From positions 6,565,200 to 6,629,199 of the forward strand of contig CM055822.1 in NCBI GenBank assembly GCA_029582265.1: a stretch of 64,000 bases of DNA. Direction: 5' to 3'. A model generated the notes under the pieces. It was given only the letters and a program-made list of their open reading frames with translations, made no database searches and was not told the origin of the DNA. The position numbers were made by a program, and so were the translations under genes. Below are positions 24,855 to 37,100 of this stretch, piece by piece; position 1 is the first letter of the stretch, and every line of letters starts with the position of its first letter. This DNA comes from Zoroaster sp. YZ-2022. Taxonomy: Eukaryota; Echinodermata; Asteroidea; Forcipulatida; Zoroasteridae.

Positions 24855-26890
24855 TAAGAGAGCGAGTCTGAATATAAGGGTGCGAGATTTACAATGCCTT
24901 TATTCTCGCTATGATAAGACTGATTTTTTGTTTAAGTATAAGAGAGCGAGTCTGATTATAAGGGTGCGAGATTTACAATGCCTTTATTCTCGCTAGACTG
25001 ATTTTTTGTTTAAGTATAAGAGAGCGAGTCTGAATATAAGGGTGCGAGATTTACAATGGTTTTATTCTCGCTATGATAACACTGATTTTTTATTTAAGTA
25101 TAAGAGAGCGAGTCTGAATATAAGGGTGCGAGATTTACAATGCCTTTATTCTCGCTAGACTGATTTTTTGTTTAAGTATAAGAGAGCGAGTCTGAATATA
25201 AGGGTGCGAGATTTACAATGGTTTTATTCTCGCTATGATAAGACTGATTTTAGTTTAAGTATAAGAGAGCGAGTCTGAATATAAGGGTGCGAGATTTACA
25301 ATGGTATTAGTCTCGCTATGATAAGACTGATTTTAGTTTAAGTATAAGAGAGCGAGTCTGAATATAAGGGTGCGAGATTTACAATGGTTTTATTCTCGCT
25401 ATGATGAGACTGATTTTAGTTTAAGTATAAGAGAGCGAGTCTGAATATAAGGGTGCGAGATTTACAATGGTTTTATTCTCGCTATGATAAGACTGATTTT
25501 TTGTTTAAGTATAAGAGAGCGAGTCTGAATATAAGGGTGCGAGATTTACAATGCCTTTATTCTCGCTAGACTGATTTTTTGTTTAAGTATAAGAGAGCGA
25601 GTCTGAATATAAGGGTGCGAGATTTACAATGGTTTTATTCTTGCTATGATAAGACTGATTTTTGTTTTGTTTTAAGTATAAGAGAGCGTATCTGAATAAG
25701 GGTACGAGATTTACAATGGTTTTATTCTCGCTATGATAAGACTGGTTTTAGTTTAAGTATAAGAGAGCGAGTCTGAATATAAGGGTGCGAGATTTACAAT
25801 GGTTTTATTCTCGCTATGATCAGACTGATTTTTGGTTTAAAGAGAGTGAGTCTGAAATATAAGGGTGTGAGATTTACAATGGTTTTATTCTCGCTATGAT
25901 AAGACTGATTTTTGTTTTGTTTTAAGTATAAGAGAGCGAGTCTGAATTAAAAGGGTGCGAGATTTACAATGGTTTTATTCTCGCTATGATAAGACTGATT
26001 TTTTGTGTTTTAAGTATAAAAGAGCGAGTCTGAAATATAAGGGTGCGGGATTTACAATGGTTTCATTCTCACTATGACGAAACTGATTTTTTGGTTTAAC
26101 TATAAGAGAGCGAGTCTGAATATAAGGGTGCGAGATTTACAATGGTTTTATTCTCGCTATGATGAGACTGATTTTTAGTTTAAGTATAAGAGAGCGAGTC
26201 TGAATATAAGGGTGCGAGATTTACAATGGTTTTATTCTCGCTATGATAAGACTGATTTTTGTTTTGTTTTAAGTATAAGAGAGCGAGTCTGAATTATAAG
26301 GGTGCGAGATTTACAATGGTTTTATTCTCGCTATGATGAGACTGATTTTTGGTTTAAAGAGAGCGAGTCTGAATATAAGGGTGTGAGATTTACAATGGTT
26401 TCATTCTCGCTATTACGAAACTTATTTTTTTTAAGTATAAGAGAGCGAGTCTGAATTATAAGGGTGCGAGATTTACAATGGTTTCATTCTCGCTATAACG
26501 AAACTGATTTTTTTTAAGTATAAGAGAGCGAGTCTGAATATAAGGGTGCGATATTTACAATGGTTTTATTCTCGCTGTGATAAGACTGATTTTTTGTGTT
26601 TTAAGTATAAGAGAGCGAGTCTGAAATATAAGGGTGCGAGATTTACAATGGTTTTATTCTCGCTATGATAAGACTGATTTTTTGTGTTTTAAGTATAAGA
26701 GAGCGAGTCTGAAATATAAGGGTGCGAGATTTACAATGGTTTTATTCTCGCTATGATAAGACTGATTTTTGTTTTGTTTTAAGTATAAGAGAGCGAGTCT
26801 GAATATAAGGGTGCGAGATTTACAATGGTTTTATTCTCGCTATAAGACTGGTTTTAGTTTAAGTAGAGAGCGAGTCTGAATATAAGGGTG
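24855..26890. repeat. Minisatellite, about 25 units of 75-90 bp
   Basis: Each unit contains TATAAGAGAGCGAGTCTGAA, then AAGGGTGCGAGATTTACAAT and TTATTCTCGCTATGATAAGA. Units vary mainly in the T-rich spacer before AAGTATAAG. Short inverted matches (AGCGAG and CTCGCT, AGTCT and AGACT) give each unit hairpin potential. No reading frame spans it. It lies wholly inside the 4.57-kb element. Confidence 0.95.
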
Positions 26891-28001
26891 CACACGCAAC
26901 CCAAAGGAGCTTAAGAAAGAGCATAGCCTAGGCCCTATGTGGAAAAAGTTGCAGTCGATTCGTTTTGTTTGTTAATAAAAATGTTAAAATAAAATTGTTA
27001 GAATAGAAAAAGGAAAATGTTTTCATCACTTTTTGTGTTTTTGATATTAAAAATCGTGATTCCCGTGATTGCATGGTTTAGTTTTGTGATTTGTGAACCA
27101 GAGAATTTAAATTAATATACGTTATCAAATGCCAATGTTGTTCCTTCATTTAAGAGAAACTTAACCACTCCTTTGAAAATTTGGAAATGAATATAAACCA
27201 TAAAAATCATGCCAAACAAATAACACTGCATCATTAACGGCAATAAGTGCAAATCTTTTATTTTGGTTTGATATATTGCTTGTCTCTGCCCCACATAAAA
27301 ATACGAACTATTCTATGCCACTGACTGTTCTAGTTCTTCACTACACTGGTGGAGAGCCAATTATCACCTTTCCTTAGCCAGCAGAGTGTTAATTGTCTTC
27401 ACAACGGGGGTCTACCAGCTTCTGCAGTACCACTCATACATATTCATGATATCCTGGTATTGGTTTTTCAGTGTAGTCTGATTGGACAATGTGTGTTAAC
27501 GCCTCAGTGCTTCATTCAGCACTGCTTCCATAAGCAGCGTGTGGAAACTGTGCACAATACTTAATGACACTTTTTATCGAAGCCGTCCGACTAATGGACT
27601 GAAGGGCGTATCCTGGATCTCCTAGCTGGAGCTCCAACCGAAATTCAAATCTGTCACAAAGGGGATTCACAGTGCTAGTGCAGTGGCGTGACTATGGGGG
27701 GGGGGGGGCACGTTTCCCCCTGCCGAGGCCTGTGCCCCCGTGAACTTCACCCAAACTGCCCCGACCAACCGATAAATCACAAATTATTGTTCATAATGCA
27801 ATGACATGTCCCACACCCCCCCCCCTATACCTATCCATCCACATCCCCGGGATTGTTGTTTGTCTTTGTCAACAAGAGCTTGAGTTATATAGTTGTTGAT
27901 TCACTGATGTGATGTGATTGGTTGATTAAACATTAAACCTACTGATCTGAGAGAGCGACACGTTGCACATGAATAATATGATACGTTGAACCAAAGCTGC
28001 A

Positions 28002-28104
28002 ATGGCTGAGGAGTTAGGCAACAAGTGGTACGAGTATATCGTGGTGGGTTGTGGGGGTATAGGCAGCGGAGCCGTGTACTGGTTGTCTAAACGAGCTGGA
28101 CCAA
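28002..28104 (+). CDS. PIPOX: PIPOX-like exon 1, downstream copy
   Basis: Encodes residues 1-34 plus one base, with the FAD-binding GxGxxG motif. The donor is A|GTAAGT. It differs from the upstream copy at 19931 by a single synonymous C/T change in the codon for C17. Being nearest to exon 2 it is the simpler choice for the transcript start, but both copies could splice to 30148. Confidence 0.88.
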
Positions 28105-31100
28105 GTAAGTAGATCACAGCATGGATTTAAGTTGAGGTGCTTGCCAAACGGGCAGCGCAGGGAATATGCCCAGTTAATAAAGATGTCTATATTATAGACA
28201 TCTTTATTAACTGGGCCTATTCCCTGCCGTTGGCAAGCAAGGTAAAGGTCAGGGGAAACATACAATCATGTACACATATAAATATTTTGTTAAAAGACTT
28301 TGGACCGTTTAGGCACTACATAATTATAGTGTAGGGTAGACCTATGCCTACTTTATCATGCTCGAAAGGGGCACACCAAGGGCATGACAATCATGAGAGC
28401 AATTGGTCCTTAAGGGTCAAAATTCACCACACAAATTTGCTGATGACAGCAATTTTGTTCTTAGTAAAAGTAGGTTACAAAATACAAATTTGCAGCAGAG
28501 TTCGGTGAGTGACAACACTTTATAAAGTTAAATTCAACTCAAAGAAAGTGTTGAATTAACACTGAGTCACGTTAAGTCTTACATTATCAATGTTAATATA
28601 CTTCTTCCTCCATAATAAATTTGATAAATTTGCTTAGCAACAATTTCCGTTTGAAGAAGTTCTGAAAGAGCCGATATAGCTATAAGCAAAAATACTGCTT
28701 TATTATAGCAACTTTTAAAAAATTAGGTTAAGCTGAGAACAACCAAAAGCAATATACATTACATGACACTTTGGATGGTAACCGATTTTTGCTAAGCATA
28801 TCAACTTTTCTGCTCATCTTTGTGTGCTTAGTAGCTCTATAATTAAATTGGTCCCGTGGCACATATCAGTTTAACTAAATTTTTAAAAACCATTTCTCAA
28901 TTCTCATTATTATTATTAAATATTATTATTATTATTTTGAAAAATATTTCTCACTTTGGTCCACACTGTAAAAATTGTGTTTAGAATTTAAACATATATT
29001 GGAAAGAATGTCGTATCCGGCCGCCACTTTTTAAGGGCTTTTTTGGATTTTTTTTGCAACCACTAACCAGTTAAAAAATCATTCTATCGATTTTTGGTGG
29101 TACTGAAAGCGAAAACTATCTTCAAAATCCACTTTTATGATGGTTTTCGGACTTGATTTCCCTTCTAAAAATCCTCCCCTTCAGAAAATAGAAGGATCCT
29201 ATTATAGTTGCCACTACGCATGTACAATGACTGTGTTGGTCACTAATTGTGGAGTTTACAAGATCAGACTGACATGACTGAGGAAGTTATCGTATACCAA
29301 AAATGCCTGATTTTTCATGAAATAAATATCCTGGAATAATTTGAAGTATATGTCCATCATCATCCATATGTTCTCCACCTTACCAGGTAGGTAAGATTAC
29401 ATTATTGGTTATATTTAATAAAAAATAGTGGCGGCCAGATACGACATTCTACCCCATATATTTCTAAACACTTAGCTTGTACCCAATTTTACACATATTT
29501 AGATTAAAACATGTTTAGATTCTGTGGTGTGTGTTTGAATGCTAAAAACTAATTATGAACAGGTGTCAAAAAGTTAAGCACGTTTAGCTTTGTGATATGC
29601 ACAGTGTGGCCATTTAAGCATAAACGCATTCCTACACGTGTTTATTTTGCCGCGGTGTTTAAATTCTTAACACCACAGTAATAATAATAATACTAATAAT
29701 AATAATATAGACATACATAACACGTATCCACCAAATTGGTGCTCAAGGCGCATTATATTATTACCCCTGCTCATCAGGCGCATAAATCATTCCTGAAACC
29801 ATCTCAACTCCCTGGGGAGTATACAGCTCAATTGCTGCCATTACAGCGCATATAGGGCTAATCAAACACAACAACCAGCTCTGCCCTCACAGGTACCCAT
29901 TTACTCCTGGGTGGAGAGAAGCAATTATGGTAAAGTGTCTTTCTCAAGGACACAAGTACCACGGTTGCGGTCGCGGTCGGGATTCGAACCCACATTCTGA
30001 CGACTCGGCCATCAGAACACAAATCCGATGCACTAAACCGCTCCGGGAACCAGGGACAATTATACGTCATCAATCGAGAATAATTCAGGTGATGCTACGG
30101 TTCTACTCTGTTAACTTCATATTTATGTCTTCTCTTTTCTTAACAAGATGTACTTGGCTTAGAGCAGTTTAAGCTAGCACACGATCATGGCGGCTCACAG
30201 GACCATTCGAGAATCATGTAAGATGCCTTTTTGGCCCTTGTACGTTCGTCCATATAGCTTCTCCGTACATATCGCATCCCTCCCTCTAGCGGTGAAAATG
30301 CTCACATAGTCTCCAACTCAAGCCTAAGGGTGGCACCCCACTAAATAAACTCCCATAGTAAACAGTGATAAACACAAAATATTCAAAAATCATTAAAAGA
30401 TACTTTGAAGTCCCACAGTTTTTTAAACCAAAAGAAAAAATATTGATCGATAACCTTTTATTTTCTTCTCTATATACTGTCTAACACACAGTGTCAGACA
30501 CACATTCGGAAAACCTAACCAAAAGAGTTGAAGATTAGACCTGTTCTAAATTCTTTGGATGCACTTTGAGTGCCATGATCGCGTTAAAAACGTGTATATG
30601 CCTACTCCTGGTCACGAAAACTGCGAGAGAATGACGTTTGAACTTACATGTCCTATTACGAGAGGAGTCTGAGCAGGAGTAAAGCTTGAAAGTATGAGTG
30701 GATACATGGCATAATCTCGCAGTTTTCATGACCATCTCGTGCCATTGATAGCCTAGTACACCCACTGGCCAAAAGTATTGCAACATGAATTTGTACGAGA
30801 CATTGCCTAGACGGATGGCCGCAATTATCAGGTCACGTGGTTACCCGACAAAGTATTGAAGGACTTTGTTTCCGAGCAAGAACAGTAAAAAAGAACATTG
30901 ACTTCAAAACACAGACACTTTCAAGAAGTCTTAAGTAGTGTAAATAAAATAAAATAAATTATTGTAACACAGTTCTCCAAACTGAACTTTGGTGTGAATT
31001 TCAATGTTGCAATACTTATGGCCAGTGAGTGTAGTAGTCCTCTCGAACGTGCTAGTCTCTTACCACTAATCGCAGAAACATTTTTGAATATCAAAGATTA

Positions 31101-34100
31101 ACAATAAATCCTATTTTATGTACGTTTTTTTTAGCCGGCTGTCGTATAGTGACCCCTTATACACGAAGCTTGCTGCCGGAGCGTACGCCTGCTGGGAGGA
31201 AGTGGAGAAGGAATCGGGCCTACAGTTGGTATATAAGACCGGCGGCATCAACTTCAGCCGGAAGGGAGGTATAGGTGAAAGCATAGTGGACCGATACGCA
31301 GAGTCGATGGATGCAAACGGGATCAAGTATGCTATACAGTGACGGATTACTGACCCATCCCTCCCAACCTCCCCCTCTTTAAAAAAAACAAACACATAAA
31401 AAAACAAGTATAAACAAAATATTAATGAATAAATAAATAATTAACAAATAACAAAAATAATAATTAAATACACTGTAAAAATGGTGTTTAGAATGTTAAC
31501 ACATTTCCATACACTTATTTATACCCACTTTTTCTCATATTTAGCCTAAAACATGTTTAGATTGGGTTTTTTTGTGATGTGTGTTTGGATGCTAAATATC
31601 ATATGAACAGTTGTCAAAAAGCTAAGCACGTTTAGCTTTGTGACATGTACAGAGGATGGCCGTTTAGTATTTAAACGTATATCCTAAACGCGTTTATTTT
31701 GTGTTTGTGTTTAATTTTAAACACCGTTTTTACAGTGTCATGGGCGGATCCAGAACATTTTTAGGGGGGCTGAGAATCAAAAACAATTATTTTTCAGTAC
31801 TACAAAAATTACAATGAAATAATCAAATGGAGAGAAAAACAAAGCACAGTGAGGGGGAAATGAGAGACAAGGGGAATACCTTACCGTTTGTTTGTTTATC
31901 CCGCACACTGTGGGAATGGGAGTGCATTCTCCCCTCCCCTCCCTCTCTCTCTCTCTTTTTCTCTCCTTTTATTTTTTTACGATTTTGGGGAGGGGGCTAC
32001 AGCCCCCTTAGATCCGCCAATGAGTGTAAATAAAAAATTCGCACATGTAGTATGCTATGACTGTAGTGGCCGATCCAGCTCATCGAAATTCCCCACCCCA
32101 AGGGAAATAAATAAAAAATACGCCCAATAATGCTGTATGTCGTGGAGCCGGTGGGGAGACACAAATAACCGCTTATTACAAGTTAAGATAGTTCTGACAG
32201 TAGTCCAACTAGAAGGGTTCCGTTTCGCGCCTTTTTCTTTTTTCGGTTATAACTGTTCGGTTATAAGCTTTAATATCTCTCAAAATTTTGTTTCTCCAAA
32301 GATACGAGCAGCTTGATGGTTTGGGTCTCCACGAACGATACCCCCAGTTCAACGCGAGTAAAAACTACCGAGCGGTGTTTCAGAAAGACAGTGGGTTGGT
32401 TGACGCGGCTCTCGGTAATGCCGTACATATCCAGCTGGCAAGAAAGCACGGCGCCACCGTCCTAGACGAGACCAAAGTTGAAGGAATCGAGAGAACCAAG
32501 GCGGGTTCGTTCCTGGTAAGTATAGCTCTTTATCACGGTTCGGCCATTTTTCTTCAATATAAATGAACATGAACAAACCGAGGCTGGAGTGAAAATAGTC
32601 TGGTTCCTTATATGCATTGATGATTAGTGCTATAATCGTACTTGCATACAGGGAACCTGATGCTACCAAAGGGTGATACGACCAAAACGTCAAGTTACTT
32701 CCATGGAGTTCCTTGTCAGTAATGAGGTAGACGCTGTTCTAGTTCCTGCAATGTTCTTATAACCAGTGGTGTAACTATAGGGTCCAATTTTCAGGGGGGA
32801 ACTAGGGGGTGCACCACTTTTTCTACGGGGCACGGTCAATGATTGAACATTTTGTATCCTGCAGCCTCAAATGGGGACCTATTTTTTTCCGAAATTCTGA
32901 ATGGGGGGGCACAGACCTCGGCAGGGGGGCACGTCCCCCCCCCCCCATAGTTACGCCACTGCGTATAACCAGGATTTATTTTGGCCGGGGGTTAAGTTCA
33001 TACATTTATAGAGTAACGTGAACACGTGATGTAGCCATCTAGAAGCTTTGCGATTTTAACGATTTTGGATCTCCAAAAATCGTTCAGAGGAAAAAAATGT
33101 ATTTACATGAAATGAATGGGAAAAGACAAATATACTATAAATAAATATATTTATACATTTATATATACATAAATACATTTATACAAAAAAGGAGTTCGTT
33201 CGTTCGCACCCCCTCCCCCTCCCCCCGCCTCCAGTGAATCACCATGCAACAAATCCTGTACTTCACGCCGTCAGAGGTACTTTTCAACATCCAGGCATGC
33301 AACGTTTCAGCTGATGCTGATTTCCTCTTTTTTCTTTAATAATAGTGCTATAGAAAACTGAAAAACACTGTACAAAGTTTCGTGTGCTCGGCCATTTCCT
33401 CTTTTTTTGCAATTACAAAGTTACATGTCTGTGGGGTGCCATGGTCGAGCGGTTTAGTGCATCAGATTTGTGTTCTGATGGCTGAGTTGTCAGAGTGTGT
33501 GGGTTCGAAGCCTTGCCGCTTGTGTCCTTGAGCAAGACACTTTACCATAATTGCTGCGAGGGCCGAATTGAACCCAGCCACTGGGGATGTACAAGCAAGT
33601 GCATGCTAGTGTCGGTCCCAAGCCCGGATAAATGGGAGGGTTGCGTCAGGAAGGGCATCCGGCGTAAAACCTATGCCAAATCAAATATGCGGATCATGAT
33701 CCGCTGTGGCGACCCCTAACGGGAGCAGCCGAAAGAGGACAACAACAAAGTTACATGTCTGAACATCTTAATGTAAGGTATCTTATATCCATCATGACTT
33801 TTTTTTTGCTGATTCTACCGGGCCACATGCTCACAATAAGTTACTTCTTGTTCTCTCGGGAAGGGTTTAAATAATTTACTGTCCGTTCAATATAGGTTAC
33901 TACCAACCGTGGAACTTTCCAATGTAGGCGGGTGGTCATCGCGGCCGGGGCGTGGGCGAACGCGGTGCTCCAGTCGGTTGGAGTTCGCCTACCACTCACG
34001 GTGACGCAGGAACAAGTCGTCTATCTCGCCACGCCAAACCTTAAGGAATTCACAAAGAGCAAGTAAGTTTACAACTCATTTCTGTATCACGAGAAACTTC

Positions 34101-37100
34101 AATTTGACAATTAACTATTGCACGCTGATCGAATTTTATGGATTCGGTCAGGCTTATATAATTTGCTTAATAACACTATAGCTTATAATTTTATAGTCTT
34201 GAGTGGAATAGAGTACCGATATAGTAGGACAGATACTTTTGAATTTCATCAATAAAAGCAAATGTACCCACTGGTATATAGGATTCTAGCCGGCCTGTTG
34301 TCATTGGGCAAACTCGGTGGTCGAGAGGTTAAGACGTCTGCACTATAAAGCAGGAGGTCGTGGGTTCGAATCCAGTGCTTTACAGACAGTGTGAAACTTT
34401 AAACATCTGCTAAATGTCCTTTTTAGCTTCCCTATTTGGATATATCACTCGGATGATGGCGACCTCTATGGTATGCCAATTCACGGCAACTCTGGTGTCA
34501 AGATCGGCGTGGATGTTGGGGGCGAAGTAGTGACAGCAGAAACTCGGACATACATCACAAACCAAAAACGGCTCAGGCAGTGCATTGAATTCTCAAGGGA
34601 GCACATTCCAAGGGTAAGTTTTTTTTCGGAGACAGGGTCTCTCAGGCCAGCGGGATCGTGTTGGTGGGATCGTGCACCCACCACCCATAAAAAGCTCCGT
34701 GCCCCGTACGACCTGATGTTTGTTTTATGAGATTATATACAAATTTGAGGACATACACTTTATGATAAACAGCTCGGCGCATGAATTCCTCACTATTTAG
34801 TGGGGTGCGCCCCCATAGTAATTCCACTGTATAGTCCGTTTGTTTTCAGTCCATTCTTTGGTCATTCATTGGTTCATGTGCTCTGTGTACGTGGACTAAT
34901 GAGTGACCTTCTTTTGCCTCTGAACCAGGGCGCCCTTCAGTTTGTATATACACTGAAACCGTAGTACACGAAGGTGAAAGTCCAACATGGACTAGTAATG
35001 TTGGCAAAACTGCTTTTAAAGATGGACTACAACGAGAACTCTCACATTAAATTGACTATCGAACCTTGTTTATGTTGTGTTCAGGTAACAATTTATTGTT
35101 GTGGTCATGTTTTTCTCTTTATAATTTTGTTGCAATTTGACCGAAAAAATTAGACCCCGCTTCTTCGATTTTTGAAATTTCCCGCCCTGCACTGGTTCCC
35201 GACAAAGACCCATTGAAAATCCACTATGAAATCCACGATATAGTACCAGCGGACTTGTAAACCAGCGAAAAGGGATGACGTATAACCCATGAGCACCCGA
35301 GAGTAAACAGAAGACGCCATGTTACTTCCGTGTATATTATACATGCGTTTTCATGCGTCAGCAGAGGCATGAAGTTTTTATGAAGCTTTTTTTCGACGTT
35401 GTTGTGTAACAGTTATATAATGCCGACTTCATGTGTTGTTGGTGGATGCACTAGAAATAGTATTAAGAATCCAGAGACTCATTTTTTTCAATTTCCGCGG
35501 GATCCTGCGATATCAAAGGAATGGGTGAAGTTCGTGAATAATACACGAAAGGATTTCACCTTCATGCCAAAATTCCTGGATCCGCCCCTGCTGATATTTG
35601 CCTGTTTTTATCACTTTATCTGGCTCCCATGTATTTAATCTTTTATAATCTTTGCTATTGTTACTTTAGGTTATTTTATTATATTTAAAGGGCCTGGGAG
35701 CATTTTATTCAAATGGATTTGGTGCTATATACATGTCTTTTATATTTTTTTATTATTAATATTTGATTGAAGACAGAATGACATGGCCTGTACACATTTA
35801 TTGTTATTCTATTATTGTATTTTACAATTTATTGCCACTACACTCAGAACAAGTTTTAAGTTACATGAGATTTACCAACATGAGATTTACAATATTAGTC
35901 TTTGTCACACTTCTCCCTTTTGTGATGCAAAGCCAAAAAACCTAATTGAATTAGCTTTAATCCAAGAAAATCTGAACCTGCTCAGCAGTAGAGTTATAAT
36001 GCTGATTGTAAGTTTTTTCCTTGGAAAAGAGCAGCAAGTGTGAAACGAATTTCAAAGGATTTCCAGTTCGGTTTAACAGAACAATGGCCAAGTTCCAAAC
36101 AAGTATGTACAGGATTTTGATTAAGTTGTTTTCGTCATCAAGAGGCAACTTTTTTAATTTTGATATTTTAACCTCAAAAATAAACTCAATTGTTGGTTGC
36201 AAATACATACATATTTTGTCTTGTCATTTATTCTAAAGTACTAAGGTCTTGTAAAATTTTCAGTTCTTGGCATCTTTCTGCCATACCGAATTTGTAATGT
36301 TTTTACCATAGTGTATTGTTGGCAACATAAAACAAGTTTATTTCACATTAGTGCTAAATTAATCAACTTCCCCCCCCCACCCAAAAAAGACACAAAATGA
36401 AATACACACGTAATTGATTCTGCCATTGATAATGGTTTATGAACGCACAAAATAATTTGTAACTCCTCCAGATCATTATAACTAGGGAAGAATGTTACCA
36501 ATTTAAAAATAAAACAAAGCAAATCGGCCTAATCCAGTGGTGGATACGAAAATCCTTTGTACTGTCCATCAGGGTTTGGGAACGTCCTGCGGATTGCGTC
36601 CATTACACATGATGGCAGTGGCACCCGGTTGAAACGGCCAAGATAACCCCAACACCACCTCACCACTTGCCGATATGCAACATGGTGATATTTTCTGTAA
36701 AACAAAACAAAACAAAAAAATCAGACAAAATTATAAACATAAGATTTGCATGGTGGAGTATCGATATTGTTTACGTTAACACCATGTGAAACTGAAATGC
36801 TATAAAACTATAACCATACCAAAAGGCAATCATGATCAAAAGTAAACAATTACATACATGTAATGCATGTACAATAAGATATAGATGCACGTGGGTCAAC
36901 CAAGGTCATATTCAGTTGTGTGCGGTTACTCTGAAGTAAACACCGGTGCTCATTCTGGTCAATCAAAAGTAATCTGCTTGATATGCAGATCATTCAAAAC
37001 TGACATTGCTCTAAAATATTAATTGAAATTGATGGTGCATTGGCTTTGTACATTCAGTCAACACTCAAATCACTTACTGGTCAAGCGTTCCTTCAACTGC

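Larger units (their letters stand above)
23027..27596. mobile_element. 4.57-kb element with terminal inverted repeats, non-autonomous
   Basis: The ends read CATTAGTCGGAC and GTCCGACTAATG. About 50 bp match strongly as inverted repeats, and weaker inverted similarity extends to about 170 bp. Copy 1 of the surrounding duplication has the empty site at 19298, which proves insertion. Target duplication is unclear (at most one or two G). Inside are a LINE reverse-transcriptase fragment, a PIF-like MITE piece and the 80-90 bp minisatellite. No transposase was found, so it needs help in trans. The superfamily is not identified. Confidence 0.85.
20333..28404 (+). repeat. Tandem duplication, copy 2, carrying a 4.57-kb insertion
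   Basis: Matches copy 1 in two blocks, 20333-23026 and 27597-28404, in the same orientation and directly abutting. The junction at 20333 shows a few bases of shared ATT. Homopolymer lengths differ (for example the C run at 21476 and A runs near 22135), as expected after a recent duplication. Confidence 0.93.

Noticed and set aside
24855..26890. Regular spacing suggestive of a CRISPR array
   Set aside because: The whole unit repeats with no variable spacers, and the window is eukaryotic; it is a minisatellite.
31827..32033. Ser/Phe-rich frame in oxidase intron 3
   Set aside because: It comes from the CT-rich core of the MITE at 31739-32022.
34309..34385. Functional tRNA gene
   Set aside because: The boxes are good, but the anticodon loop has 8 bases and the acceptor stem does not pair, so I call it tRNA-like only.
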